A stretch of 64,000 nt of DNA from Acidiphilium sp. (GTDB lineage: Bacteria; Pseudomonadota; Alphaproteobacteria; Acetobacterales; Acetobacteraceae), in assembly GCA_028688905.1 (NCBI GenBank), contig JAQTXH010000001.1, positions 1,097,770 through 1,161,769 on the forward strand, given 5' to 3'. The position numbers and the translations under genes were made by a program. The notes under the pieces were generated by a model. It had not been told where the DNA came from. It made no database searches and saw only the letters and a list, made by a program, of their open reading frames with translations. Positions 9,523 through 16,842 of the stretch are shown piece after piece. Position 1 is the stretch's first letter, and each line of letters opens with the position of its first letter.

Positions 9523-9605
9523 TCACTAGGTTCGGAGGGTTCCGATACCACTGTGGCTCGCGCGCCGATAGCCGGATGCCGTGAGTTAATCGCTCGATAG
9601 GCACA

Positions 9606-10316
9606 TCATGCCGTGGTGCTGACAGTCCAGGTCGCGGTTTTGACGGAGGGCGCTGTCTCCAGAGCGGCAACGACCGCGTCAAGTTCACCGGGCTTTGCGT
9701 TGGTGGGTACCAGGTTTGCCGCCAGTTCGATCAGATCCTCGCTGTCGGACAAGATTTCGATTTCGCTTATCGGGTAATGGGCAGCGTCCAGTTCAGAAAA
9801 CAACAGGTCGCGCACATCCGAAACATCGACCGGATCACACGTGGCATGAACCGCATATTGCGCCTCGGTTGCCCGCGTGTCGATCGGGCGGCGATTGATG
9901 TAGTTCACTAACGGCCGCAGCAGAGTGTTGCCCGCCAGGATAAAAACCGTCAGCATCCCTGCTTCCACCGGAAAGTTGCAGCCGCAGAAGGCACCGACCG
10001 CCGCCGAGCACCACAGCGTTCCGGCGGTGTTGATGCCGCGGATATTTGCTCCATCTTTCAAGATAACGCCAGCGCCCAAAAAACCGATGCCTGACACGAT
10101 ATAGGCCACAACCCGGGTTGATCCGGCCGGACCCGCCAGGCGAATGCCGAGATCGGCGAAGGCGGCGGCCCCCAGGGCGACGAGTACGGTCGTGCGCAGC
10201 CCGGCAGAGCGTTGCCGCCACTGCCGTTCCGCGCCGATGAGGGTGCCGAGGATGAACGCGGCGGCAAATCCGGTCAGCGTTGTCATAAAGGGCACGGAGG
10301 GAATGATGGGCGTCAC
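9606..10316 (-). CDS. mgtC: MgtC/SapB family membrane protein
   Basis: MgtC-type inner-membrane protein, linked in other bacteria to survival at low Mg2+ and to regulation of membrane potential. The family N-terminal domain is clear: GTLIGAERQWRQRSAGLRT, then SGIGFLGAGVILKDG and IRGINTAGTLWCSAAVGAF, with four to five membrane helices. A small cytoplasmic ACT-like C-terminal domain (about the last 85 residues) follows. The start is uncertain: GTG 10316 has GAGG six bases ahead and gives 236 aa; ATG 10286 gives 226 aa but has no clear ribosome site. It sits next to two NRAMP-like transporters, which supports a divalent cation role. An 18-bp tandem repeat lies just upstream. Confidence 0.9.
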   Translation of the reverse strand: MTPIIPSVPFMTTLTGFAAAFILGTLIGAERQWRQRSAGLRTTVLVALGAAAFADLGIRLAGPAGSTRVVAYIVSGIGFLGAGVILKDGANIRGINTAGTLWCSAAVGAFCGCNFPVEAGMLTVFILAGNTLLRPLVNYINRRPIDTRATEAQYAVHATCDPVDVSDVRDLLFSELDAAHYPISEIEILSDSEDLIELAANLVPTNAKPGELDAVVAALETAPSVKTATWTVSTTA

Positions 10317-10391
10317 TTCAAGCCTCGTGATTGTTCGAAGATTACGGGGACTTGCGCTCGTATGACCGCAGTACTGGATTCCCGCGACCCG

Positions 10392-10440
10392 GTTGCGATT
10401 GTATGCCAAGTTGCGATTGTATGTCCGGTTGCGATTGTAT
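10392..10440. repeat. Three direct repeats of GTTGCGATTGTAT with exact 18-bp period
   Basis: The 13-mer GTTGCGATTGTAT starts at 10392, 10410 and 10428, with 5-bp variable spacers. The array occupies the 131-bp gap upstream of mgtC, whose candidate starts lie 76-106 bp away. Regular spacing of nearly two helical turns in a promoter-length gap suggests a protein-binding array, but no regulator can be assigned. Confidence 0.85.
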
Positions 10441-10447
10441 AATTGTA

Positions 10448-10636
10448 TTATCCTCCAGCCACATGGGCGAAGCCGTAACCCATGATGAGCAGCATGATGA
10501 CAATATAGACCCGCAGCCCCCAGAATACCGCCTGCTGCCAGGGACGCAGCGTGATCCGGGTTACTGTGGCGGGCGGTGTCAGCCAGCCCTCGCTGTGGGC
10601 GATGGAATTTATTTCGTCATCATCGTTGCGGTTCAT
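10448..10636 (-). CDS. Small single-helix membrane protein beside NRAMP transporter (copy 1)
   Basis: 62-aa protein with a charged, probably cytoplasmic N-terminal half and one membrane helix at about residues 36-57 (AVFWGLRVYIVIMLLIMGYG). It starts 12 bp after the stop of the NRAMP gene, so the two are almost certainly co-transcribed. A second small protein at 12916-13116 precedes the other NRAMP gene and shares the pattern W-x-L-R-[VL]-Y-x-x-x-M-L in its helix. I know of no characterised family for these. An accessory subunit of the transporter is a reasonable guess but unproven. Confidence 0.78.
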   Translation of the reverse strand: MNRNDDDEINSIAHSEGWLTPPATVTRITLRPWQQAVFWGLRVYIVIMLLIMGYGFAHVAGG

Positions 10637-10648
10637 GGCAGACCTCGC

Positions 10649-12025
10649 TCAGAGCGCATGGGGGAAAACGGTGGAGATGCCGTACAAGGCATTGCAGCCG
10701 ATCAGCATGACCATAACGCCGATCGACAGCGCGTTCCGCACCGGCGTGTTGACATGCTCACCAAGTAGTTCCTTGTCGTTCAACAGCATCAGCAAAAACA
10801 GCATGGCGGCGGGCATGAACACGGTTGCTATCACCTGGACGGTCAGGTTCAGGAACCCGACCGGCACATGCGGCAGCATCAGCACAATGGCGGCAATCGC
10901 GGTACCGACCACCGCAGGCGCATAAAAATACAGCGAGCGGCGCGGCGACACATTGACCGAACGCGGCACATCCAATGCCTCGCCGATCGCCCAGGCGGTG
11001 CTGGCGCTGATCACGATCGAGGCAATTATTCCGGCTTCGAGCAGACCGAGGGCGAACACGATCATCGCACCTTGGCCCAATTTGGTCCCAATGCCGGTGA
11101 CGACCGCGTGGTCATCCAGCGACGAGGCATTTGGTAAGCCATGCAGATACTGCCCCGCGATCACGATGATCGAGATCGCGACGCAAACCATGCCGGTCAC
11201 GCCCAGCATCAGATCGCGGCGGCTCGCCGCGATGTCCTTGGTCAGCAGCCCTTTATCGACCACGCAGGACTGCTGGAAGAACAACTGCCAAGGCGCAATG
11301 GTGGTACCAAAATTCGCCGAAATCAGGATCAGGAACGAGGCCGAGAGCAGGCCGCCCGGCAATACCCACCCGGCACCGCCGGTAAAGGTTTGGCCGATCG
11401 CCGACCAATCGGGGTGCGAAACCAGCGCGAGCGGAATGAAGATCACGTTGAACGCCGCGATCAGCAGCGAGACCCGCTCCCATTTTGAATAGTTCAGGAA
11501 TACCAGCACGCCGACAATGAAGGCGAAGGCAAGCGGGATCGTGATTAGATACGAAACATGGAAAATCCCGCTGGCGACGCGGATGCCGATGAACTCGGTC
11601 ATCAAGGTTAGAATATTCGCCACCACGAGGTCGATCAGCGAGAACGCGCCCCAGAACGCGCCGTAGCGCTTCCAGATCATTTCGGCATGGCCGCGCCGCG
11701 TGACCGCGCCGAGGCGGATGGTCATTTCCTGGACCAGATAGGCAATGAAGCCGAGCGGGATCATCATCGGGATGAACAGGCTGATCCCGTAGGTCGCGCC
11801 GGTCTGGGCATAGGTGATCACCCCGCCGGCATCGTTGTCGCCCAACATGACCAGAAGGCCAGGACCGATCAGCGCGAAACCGAGGGCGAGGCGGTTGCCA
11901 ACCGATTTGGGGGCCGCACGCAGACGTTGGATGTGTAGCCGGTCGCGCAGCCGCTGCTCCAGACCTTCGGTATAGGTCACAGGCGGGGTCGTTTCGGGCA
12001 TGAACAACTTGGATTCGACAGACAT
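10649..12025 (-). CDS. NRAMP family divalent metal transporter with non-canonical metal site (copy 1)
   Basis: 458-aa inner-membrane protein of the SLC11/NRAMP family, about eleven helices. The helix-1 motif is GDNDAGG (residues 62-68) instead of DPGN, and the helix-6 motif is TTIAPWQLFFQQ (241-252) without the Met of the usual A-x-x-MPH. Loss of this Met is known from NRAMP-related proteins that carry Mg2+ or have unknown substrates, so Mn2+/Fe2+ transport should not be assumed. Start ATG 12025 is preceded by GGAGAG five bases upstream; a longer frame to 12085 lacks this. It is followed by the small single-helix gene and then mgtC, and preceded by a 58-aa ORF. Confidence 0.93.
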   Translation of the reverse strand: MSVESKLFMPETTPPVTYTEGLEQRLRDRLHIQRLRAAPKSVGNRLALGFALIGPGLLVMLGDNDAGGVITYAQTGATYGISLFIPMMIPLGFIAYLVQEMTIRLGAVTRRGHAEMIWKRYGAFWGAFSLIDLVVANILTLMTEFIGIRVASGIFHVSYLITIPLAFAFIVGVLVFLNYSKWERVSLLIAAFNVIFIPLALVSHPDWSAIGQTFTGGAGWVLPGGLLSASFLILISANFGTTIAPWQLFFQQSCVVDKGLLTKDIAASRRDLMLGVTGMVCVAISIIVIAGQYLHGLPNASSLDDHAVVTGIGTKLGQGAMIVFALGLLEAGIIASIVISASTAWAIGEALDVPRSVNVSPRRSLYFYAPAVVGTAIAAIVLMLPHVPVGFLNLTVQVIATVFMPAAMLFLLMLLNDKELLGEHVNTPVRNALSIGVMVMLIGCNALYGISTVFPHAL

Positions 12026-12098
12026 GATGTCTCTCCGAGCAACAATACGATTGATAGGTGATTGAACTAACGCGGACGCGGCCAATCCTGGTCAAAGT

Positions 12099-12275
12099 TC
12101 AGCCGGGTGGTTCGCCTTGGGGCTGCATCACCACTTTCCAATAGGGGATCAAACGGCCGGACGCATCGCGACGCCAGCACGCAATCAGGCGGCGGCGCAC
12201 CAGCGCTGCATTACCCGTCTCAACGGTCCGGCGCGGCACATCGCGCCGATCCAATGGTTTTCTGCGGAAGATCAT
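12099..12275 (-). CDS. Small basic protein of unknown function upstream of NRAMP gene
   Basis: 58-aa ORF that is easily missed because of its size. It has a very strong ribosome binding site (AGGAGGAGGGATCACG directly before the ATG at 12275). The protein is rich in Arg (many pairs), begins MIFRRKPLDRR and contains RRRLIACWRRDASGRLIPYW, a pattern reminiscent of small conserved alphaproteobacterial proteins of unknown role. It ends 73 bp before the NRAMP start on the same strand, so it is probably the leader gene of that operon. No membrane helix or metal-binding motif is obvious. Confidence 0.65.
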   Translation of the reverse strand: MIFRRKPLDRRDVPRRTVETGNAALVRRRLIACWRRDASGRLIPYWKVVMQPQGEPPG

Positions 12276-12330
12276 CGTGATCCCTCCTCCTGGTCAGCAT
12301 TGGCTGCAACCCGGGAGGGATCAGACGAGG

Positions 12331-12462
12331 TCAGCGCGGCGTAAGCGCCATCCCTGCGGCCAATCCAGACCGGGCAATCATCCAAACGACGGCAGACTTC
12401 ACAGACAGCGCGATGCGCCGACTATGGTCCTCCGAAGATTGGCTACTCGATCGCGGTTTCAT
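12331..12462 (-). CDS. Possible 43-aa small ORF
   Basis: ORF of 43 codons beginning MKPRSSSQSSEDHSRR and continuing with a moderately hydrophobic stretch (IALSVKSAVVWMIARSG). The sequence CAGGGATACC before the ATG is only a weak ribosome site. It would be the first gene of the minus-strand NRAMP operon, close to the divergent regulator promoter. Its size and lack of recognisable family make it uncertain. Confidence 0.25.
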   Translation of the reverse strand: MKPRSSSQSSEDHSRRIALSVKSAVVWMIARSGLAAGMALTPR

Positions 12463-12523
12463 GGTATCCCTGGCAAAAGTTGAAATGGAGGCGCGCGTTG
12501 CTGACGTGCGCCTGTTTGTGCCA

Positions 12524-12542
12524 TATACTCCGGTATAGTATA
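12524..12542 (+). promoter_or_regulatory. Probable operator of the CsoR/RcnR/FrmR-type regulator
   Basis: TATAC-TCCG-GTATA inverted repeat (12524-12537) followed directly by another GTATA (12538-12542), 15 bp before the regulator ATG. Operators of FrmR/RcnR relatives are known to be AT-rich ATA(C/G)TAT-like arms around a short G/C tract, which this resembles. It lies between the regulator gene and the divergent minus-strand NRAMP operon, so it could control both. Confidence 0.6.
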
Positions 12543-12557
12543 AGGTCAAGTGCCAAT

Positions 12558-12833
12558 ATGCAGTACACCGACAAGGAAAAACGCAAGCTGGTCAACCGGC
12601 TGAGCCGGATTCGCGGCCAGGTCGATGCGATGCGGACGGCGTTAGCAGACGACGCAAGTTGCACCGCCCTGTTGCAGCAGGCGACCGCCTGTCGCGGGGC
12701 GCTGGACGGGTTCATCGGCACCGTGATCGAACATCACATCCGTCAGCACATCGTCGATCCCGGGCAACGCGAAACCGACCGCGCGCAAGCCGCCGAGGAA
12801 CTGATCAGTGTGGTTCACGCCTATCTGACGTAA
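12558..12833 (+). CDS. Metal-sensing transcriptional repressor, CsoR/RcnR/FrmR (DUF156) family
   Basis: 91-aa all-helical DNA-binding repressor, standard length for the family. The N-terminal KLVNRLSRIRGQVDAMRTAL is the conserved DNA-binding helix. The ligands C35 (DDASC), H60 and H64 (EHHIRQH) match three of the RcnR metal ligands; RcnR H3 is Tyr here. FrmR has Glu at 64, so His 64 favours metal sensing over formaldehyde sensing. Start ATG 12558 is chosen because upstream in-frame codons show no homology. The operator-like inverted repeat 15 bp upstream suggests autoregulation. A small membrane protein and a second NRAMP gene follow on the same strand and are likely targets. Confidence 0.9.
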   Translation: MQYTDKEKRKLVNRLSRIRGQVDAMRTALADDASCTALLQQATACRGALDGFIGTVIEHHIRQHIVDPGQRETDRAQAAEELISVVHAYLT

Positions 12834-12879
12834 GGGGACTCCGGCTGGGCACGAAGCCTTCAGTCAGAAAAAAAGCTGA

Positions 12880-12907
12880 TTGACAAAAATGAAGCCTTGG
12901 CTACATT
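12880..12907 (+). promoter_or_regulatory. Sigma70-type promoter ahead of the small protein-NRAMP operon
   Basis: TTGACA at 12880-12885 and TACATT at 12902-12907, separated by 16 bp. The expected start of transcription (about 12914) is only one or two bases before the ATG at 12916, so the mRNA may be leaderless. Confidence 0.5.
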
Positions 12908-12915
12908 GATTAGCT

Positions 12916-13116
12916 ATGGACGTAATTACCCAGGCCAACGACGATCAGGATCGGCATTTGCAACAGGATGCCCGTTTTTTCGCCGCCCGCCGCACGATGA
13001 CCTGGCACCATCGGGCGATCTCGCCGGGGCTGCAGATGTTGCTCTGGTCGCTGCGGCTCTATGTCATTCTGATGCTCGGCGTCGTGCTGGTTGAACTTAT
13101 GCGCGTCGTGGCGTGA
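12916..13116 (+). CDS. Small single-helix membrane protein beside NRAMP transporter (copy 2)
   Basis: 66-aa protein with a polar N-terminal half and one membrane helix at about residues 40-63 (LQMLLWSLRLYVILMLGVVL). The helix resembles that of the small protein at 10448-10636, which also adjoins an NRAMP gene. Its stop overlaps the GTG start of the NRAMP gene by 4 bp (GTGA), so translation is coupled. No ribosome site is seen before the ATG, and a good promoter lies only 8 bp away, consistent with a leaderless message. The function is unknown; the pairing suggests an accessory subunit. Confidence 0.75.
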   Translation: MDVITQANDDQDRHLQQDARFFAARRTMTWHHRAISPGLQMLLWSLRLYVILMLGVVLVELMRVVA

Positions 13117-14462
13117 GGGTGATCGTTCCGCCTTTTCAGAGCAATCCGTCGCACGAGGATTACGATCGCGCCCGCGACCACCAGGCGATCAACCGCGCGC
13201 GCCGCAAACCTTCGGCATGGTTCGGCACCCGGCTGCTGCTCCTGCTGATCGGACCCGGCGTGGTCACGTTTCTGGGTGAAAACGACGCCCCGAGCATGCT
13301 GTCCTATGCCGCGACCGGGGCGCAATTCGGCATCGGGTTTTTCCTGCCCTTTGTCGTGTTCACCTTCGCCATCGCTTTCGTGGTGCAGGAAATGGCCGCC
13401 CGCATCGGTGCCGCGACCGGGCGGGGCCACGCGGAGATGATTTTCGCCCGGTTCGGCCGGTTCTGGGGCGGTTTTGCGATGCTCGATCTGACGGCCGGTA
13501 ATTTCCTGACCCTGGTGACCGAATTCATCGGGATTCGCGCGGGTCTGGGATTTTTTGGGGTGCCGCCGATCGTGGCGGTGGGCGGCAGCATTCTGGTGAT
13601 CGGGTTTGCGATCTCGACCTCGCGCTACCGCACCTGGGAGCGCATCGTGATGGGGTTGGCCCTGGGAAATGCGATTTTTATCCCGGTCGCGATCCTCGCC
13701 CATCCGAATTTTACCGCAATCGGCCACGCCATGCTGACCTGGCGTCCGCTACCCGGCGGCCTGAAGCCCGATACCATCACCCTGATGATTGCCGATATCG
13801 GCGCGACGGTGACACCCTGGATGCTGTTCTTCCAGCAAGGTGCCGTGGCCGACAAAGGGCTGACGCCGGCTGAATTGTTCGGCACCAGGACCGATACGCT
13901 GATCGGCACGATCTTCGCGGCAATGTTCGGGATCGCCGCCATCGTGGCGACCGCTCCGTTGTTCGCCCACGGGATCAGCACGGAAAATTTTCAGGCCGCT
14001 CAATTCGCCGAGGCGCTGCAACCGCTGATCGGGCATCTCGGAGCCGCTTTGTTCGCAATCGGCATTTTCGAGGCCGGTCTGGTCGCGGCGATCGCGATTT
14101 CGACCTCCTCGGCCTATGCGTTCGGCGAGGTGTTCGGCACCGCCCACAGCCTGAACGCGCCGCTGCGCGATGGCTGGCGGTTCTATGCCGTGCTGCTCGG
14201 CTCGGCCTGCGCCGCCGGCGGGCTGACCCTGATTCCCGGCGCGCCGCTGGAAGAAATCGTCATCCTGGTCAACGTCGTCGCGACCCTGGCGATGCCGCCG
14301 GCCCTGCTGTTCCTGATCGTGATTGCCAACGACGCCGAACTGATGGGACAATACCGCAACGGGTTGCTCGGCAATATCGCCGGCATCGGGGTGACCATGT
14401 TTCTGGTCGCCAGCGGTCTCGCGTTCGCCGTGACGGTGTTATTCCCTCATTTGTTCGGCTGA
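13113..14462 (+). CDS. NRAMP family divalent metal transporter with non-canonical metal site (copy 2)
   Basis: 449-aa inner-membrane protein, paralogue of the transporter at 10649-12025. Helix 1 carries GENDAP (residues 55-60) in place of DPGN, and helix 6 carries TVTPWMLFFQQ (232-242) without the selectivity Met in its usual place. Shared stretches with copy 1 include RRGHAEMI/GRGHAEMI and LVTEFIGIR/LMTEFIGIR. The GTG start overlaps the stop of the small membrane protein. Substrate is inferred as Mg2+ or another divalent ion; canonical Mn2+ uptake is less likely. It ends near the convergent TonB-receptor gene. Confidence 0.92.
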   Translation: MRVIVPPFQSNPSHEDYDRARDHQAINRARRKPSAWFGTRLLLLLIGPGVVTFLGENDAPSMLSYAATGAQFGIGFFLPFVVFTFAIAFVVQEMAARIGAATGRGHAEMIFARFGRFWGGFAMLDLTAGNFLTLVTEFIGIRAGLGFFGVPPIVAVGGSILVIGFAISTSRYRTWERIVMGLALGNAIFIPVAILAHPNFTAIGHAMLTWRPLPGGLKPDTITLMIADIGATVTPWMLFFQQGAVADKGLTPAELFGTRTDTLIGTIFAAMFGIAAIVATAPLFAHGISTENFQAAQFAEALQPLIGHLGAALFAIGIFEAGLVAAIAISTSSAYAFGEVFGTAHSLNAPLRDGWRFYAVLLGSACAAGGLTLIPGAPLEEIVILVNVVATLAMPPALLFLIVIANDAELMGQYRNGLLGNIAGIGVTMFLVASGLAFAVTVLFPHLFG

Positions 14463-14495
14463 CGATCGGTTTTTGGAGCACGGTCAGGTAAGATC

Positions 14496-14540
14496 GCATT
14501 CGCTTGCCGCAGGGGCCTCAGCCTCAAGCGCTATTGCGCT
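14496..14540 (-). repeat. Dispersed repeat, partial copy D (5' arm only)
   Basis: About 80% identical over 45 bp to 19103-19147. Both end in a small palindrome, AGCGC-tatt-GCGCT here and AGCAAT-ATTGCT there, with paired changes. It lies between the convergent NRAMP and TonB-receptor genes and touches the stop codon of the latter, in the sense orientation of that gene. Confidence 0.65.
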
Positions 14541-16749
14541 ACCCGTTGAGCGAAACCGACAATGAAAACACCACGCTGCGCCCCGGTTCGGTCCAGTACA
14601 GCGGGGTCACGCCATCACCCGCCAATCCGGCCAGACCCTCGATGCCACGGCGGTTCGCCAGATTGAAGATATCCGCGGAAAACCTCATCCGGTGGGTGCC
14701 GAACGGTAACGTATAGGCACCGGTCAGGTTGACATACTGATAGGATTTGATCGGATAGGCGTCGATCTTGCCGGAATCACTGCCATATTGCGGGCCGACA
14801 TATTTGCCGACGACCGACGCAAAGAGTTCATCATCGGCGGTCACGACCGACTTGCGGTCATAGATCACCCCCAGCGCCCCGGTCCGGCGCGGCGACTGCG
14901 CGACCGTCGCGCCATTATTATAGGTTGCATCGTTCAGCGAACCATTGCCGTAAATCCAGAGATATTTCGCGAGTGCATAAGTCGCCTCGGACTCGACACC
15001 GCGAAACACCGCGCCACCCTGATTGGTATAGAGCGTCACCCCTGCGACACTGGAACTTGCAATGTAGTTGTTGAAAACAATGTCATACAAATCGGTGCCC
15101 ACCGATAAGGCACCGGTCTGGTAGGCGGTGCCGATCTGGTAATTCGTCGTGGTCTCCGGATTGACCGCCGTGACCGCCGTGGTCGCGAACACGCTGAGCG
15201 GCGGGGCCAGAAATCCCTTGGCAACCTGGGCATAGGCGGTCCAGTGCGGAGCGAGCTTGAATTTCGCCTCGATCGAGGGTTGCGGAGCGCTGAACGTCTC
15301 CGCGTCCATTGCTGGTTTTTTGGTTGATTTATTGATGGTAGCGTCCAGATTGCGGGTGATATCAGAAAACCGCACCCCGGGGATCAGGCTCATCCAAGGT
15401 GTCACGTCGATTTTCGACTGGATGTAGGGCTGCACCGTGGTCAGCGTATCGACATAGTTATAGCTGAACGGTGTCGCGGTCTTTTTCGTCGTATAGGCCA
15501 CCGCCCCGCGGGAAAAATCGACATTGTATTTATAGGCCGAGTTACTGACGTAATCGAACCAAAATCCGGCTTCGATGTTACCAAATCCGGCCGATTTGGC
15601 CAGACGCAGAACATTGCCCCAGTCGCGAAAATCGTTATGGCCTTCAGTCCCCGGCACCTCATTGTTCGCAAAGGTCGCTGTCCCGCCGATATAAATTTTA
15701 CCGTTCAAATTGGGCGTCGTGCCGTTGGGGTCAGCACCCTGGCTGCCATGGTGGTAATAGGAGGCGGTGTAGCTTGTATCGGCGACCGAAAATCCATCAC
15801 CGAGCGTCGACTCGATCCGGATGTATTCCAGATCGGTATTGTAAGTATCAGTATTGTAACCCTGATAATCCTGCGATCGCACATTGAAGTTCAGCGCATA
15901 CTGGGGACCGAATGACTCGATCTGCGATCGTTGAGCACCATAGGGCGTGTGGCCGTAGCTGCTGTTGAGCATCGCGACCGCTGTAACTAACGTATGTTGA
16001 CCAATCGGCTGCTGCCATTTCAGGAACACGTTGCGCCGCACGGTGGTGGTGCCGGTCAGCCAGGCATTGCTGGAGGCTCCTGAAACATCGACGAACCCGC
16101 GCCCACCATCGAGGCCGGGCTGGATGCCAGTGTTCAGATCAAGCCCATACAGCAGCGAGCGGTAGCTGCCGGTCGACCCGTAAGCGGTCACGTCGGGCGT
16201 GATTGCCGGGTTTTTCGACAAAATCGAGACCGTGCCGCCGAATGTCGCGTAGCCGATTGTCGAGGCAGTCCCCGGCCCGCGATCGATCGAAACTGAGCCG
16301 ATATCATGGTTGGTAAAGTAAACCGCATCCTGCGGCGCGAATGTGCTGGTGGTGCCAGGCACCACGATGCCGTCAAATGTTGTATTGAATTGATTATACT
16401 GCAAGCCGCGGATGCTTTCGCCGTAATTTTGCTGTGCAACCGGCCCATTTGGTTGAATATCCTGAACGCTAGGCATCTGGGCAATCAACTGGTCGTAGGT
16501 TTCGGTCGGCGGGGTCGCCTGGGTAATGAAATGCTGGCCGACCACCGACGTTGGTTGCCCCGATCCGCTCGGCGCAAAACTCGGTGCTTCACCGCTGGCG
16601 GTACCGGGCAGTGCGGCATTCAGGCCGAGATCCGAAGCGGCGGCACTGATGGTGCCTGCATTGATCGCGTTTTGCGGCACGCTCTGTGCCATCGCGCGCA
16701 ATGCTGTCGAAACTAGCAATACGGCGGCAATTCCATGGCAAAATCGCAT
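14539..16749 (-). CDS. TonB-dependent outer-membrane receptor
   Basis: 736 aa. A signal peptide (about residues 1-21, cleavage after AMA) precedes a plug domain (about 80-200, with ESIRGLQYNQFNTTFDGI and SVSIDRGPGTAS) and a 22-strand-type beta-barrel ending in a C-terminal aromatic-poor strand (VVFSLSVSLNG). Such receptors import metal chelates, cofactors or sugars using the TonB motor. GAGGATTATC precedes the ATG. It is downstream of a phosphoesterase gene on the same strand, with a stem-loop between them, so they probably share an mRNA and a nutrient. Substrate cannot be predicted from sequence alone. Confidence 0.92.
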   Translation of the reverse strand: MRFCHGIAAVLLVSTALRAMAQSVPQNAINAGTISAAASDLGLNAALPGTASGEAPSFAPSGSGQPTSVVGQHFITQATPPTETYDQLIAQMPSVQDIQPNGPVAQQNYGESIRGLQYNQFNTTFDGIVVPGTTSTFAPQDAVYFTNHDIGSVSIDRGPGTASTIGYATFGGTVSILSKNPAITPDVTAYGSTGSYRSLLYGLDLNTGIQPGLDGGRGFVDVSGASSNAWLTGTTTVRRNVFLKWQQPIGQHTLVTAVAMLNSSYGHTPYGAQRSQIESFGPQYALNFNVRSQDYQGYNTDTYNTDLEYIRIESTLGDGFSVADTSYTASYYHHGSQGADPNGTTPNLNGKIYIGGTATFANNEVPGTEGHNDFRDWGNVLRLAKSAGFGNIEAGFWFDYVSNSAYKYNVDFSRGAVAYTTKKTATPFSYNYVDTLTTVQPYIQSKIDVTPWMSLIPGVRFSDITRNLDATINKSTKKPAMDAETFSAPQPSIEAKFKLAPHWTAYAQVAKGFLAPPLSVFATTAVTAVNPETTTNYQIGTAYQTGALSVGTDLYDIVFNNYIASSSVAGVTLYTNQGGAVFRGVESEATYALAKYLWIYGNGSLNDATYNNGATVAQSPRRTGALGVIYDRKSVVTADDELFASVVGKYVGPQYGSDSGKIDAYPIKSYQYVNLTGAYTLPFGTHRMRFSADIFNLANRRGIEGLAGLAGDGVTPLYWTEPGRSVVFSLSVSLNG

Positions 16750-16779
16750 GATAATCCTCGAAGTGCTGGTTCAACCAGA

Positions 16780-16809
16780 ATCGCCAGCACGCGGTGGCAT
16801 GCTGGCGAT
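16780..16809 (-). promoter_or_regulatory. Intercistronic stem-loop, 10-bp perfect stem
   Basis: ATCGCCAGCA and TGCTGGCGAT flank a 10-nt loop in the 93-bp gap between the phosphoesterase and receptor genes. No T-run follows on the minus strand, so an mRNA-processing or stability hairpin is more likely than a terminator; partial termination remains possible. Confidence 0.6.
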
Positions 16810-16842
16810 ATCAATCAAGACAAGATCATCAAGTGTGGTCGT

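Noticed and set aside
10331-10768. Plus-strand frame with Cys repeats CDCMPSCDCMSGCDC
   Set aside because: The Cys pattern only reflects the 18-bp repeats, and the frame runs antisense through the small TM gene and NRAMP gene.
10317-12557. Mn2+ (yybP-ykoY) or Mg2+ (M-box) riboswitch ahead of the NRAMP or mgtC genes
   Set aside because: I could not see the conserved loops of either class; the gaps are short or hold small ORFs.
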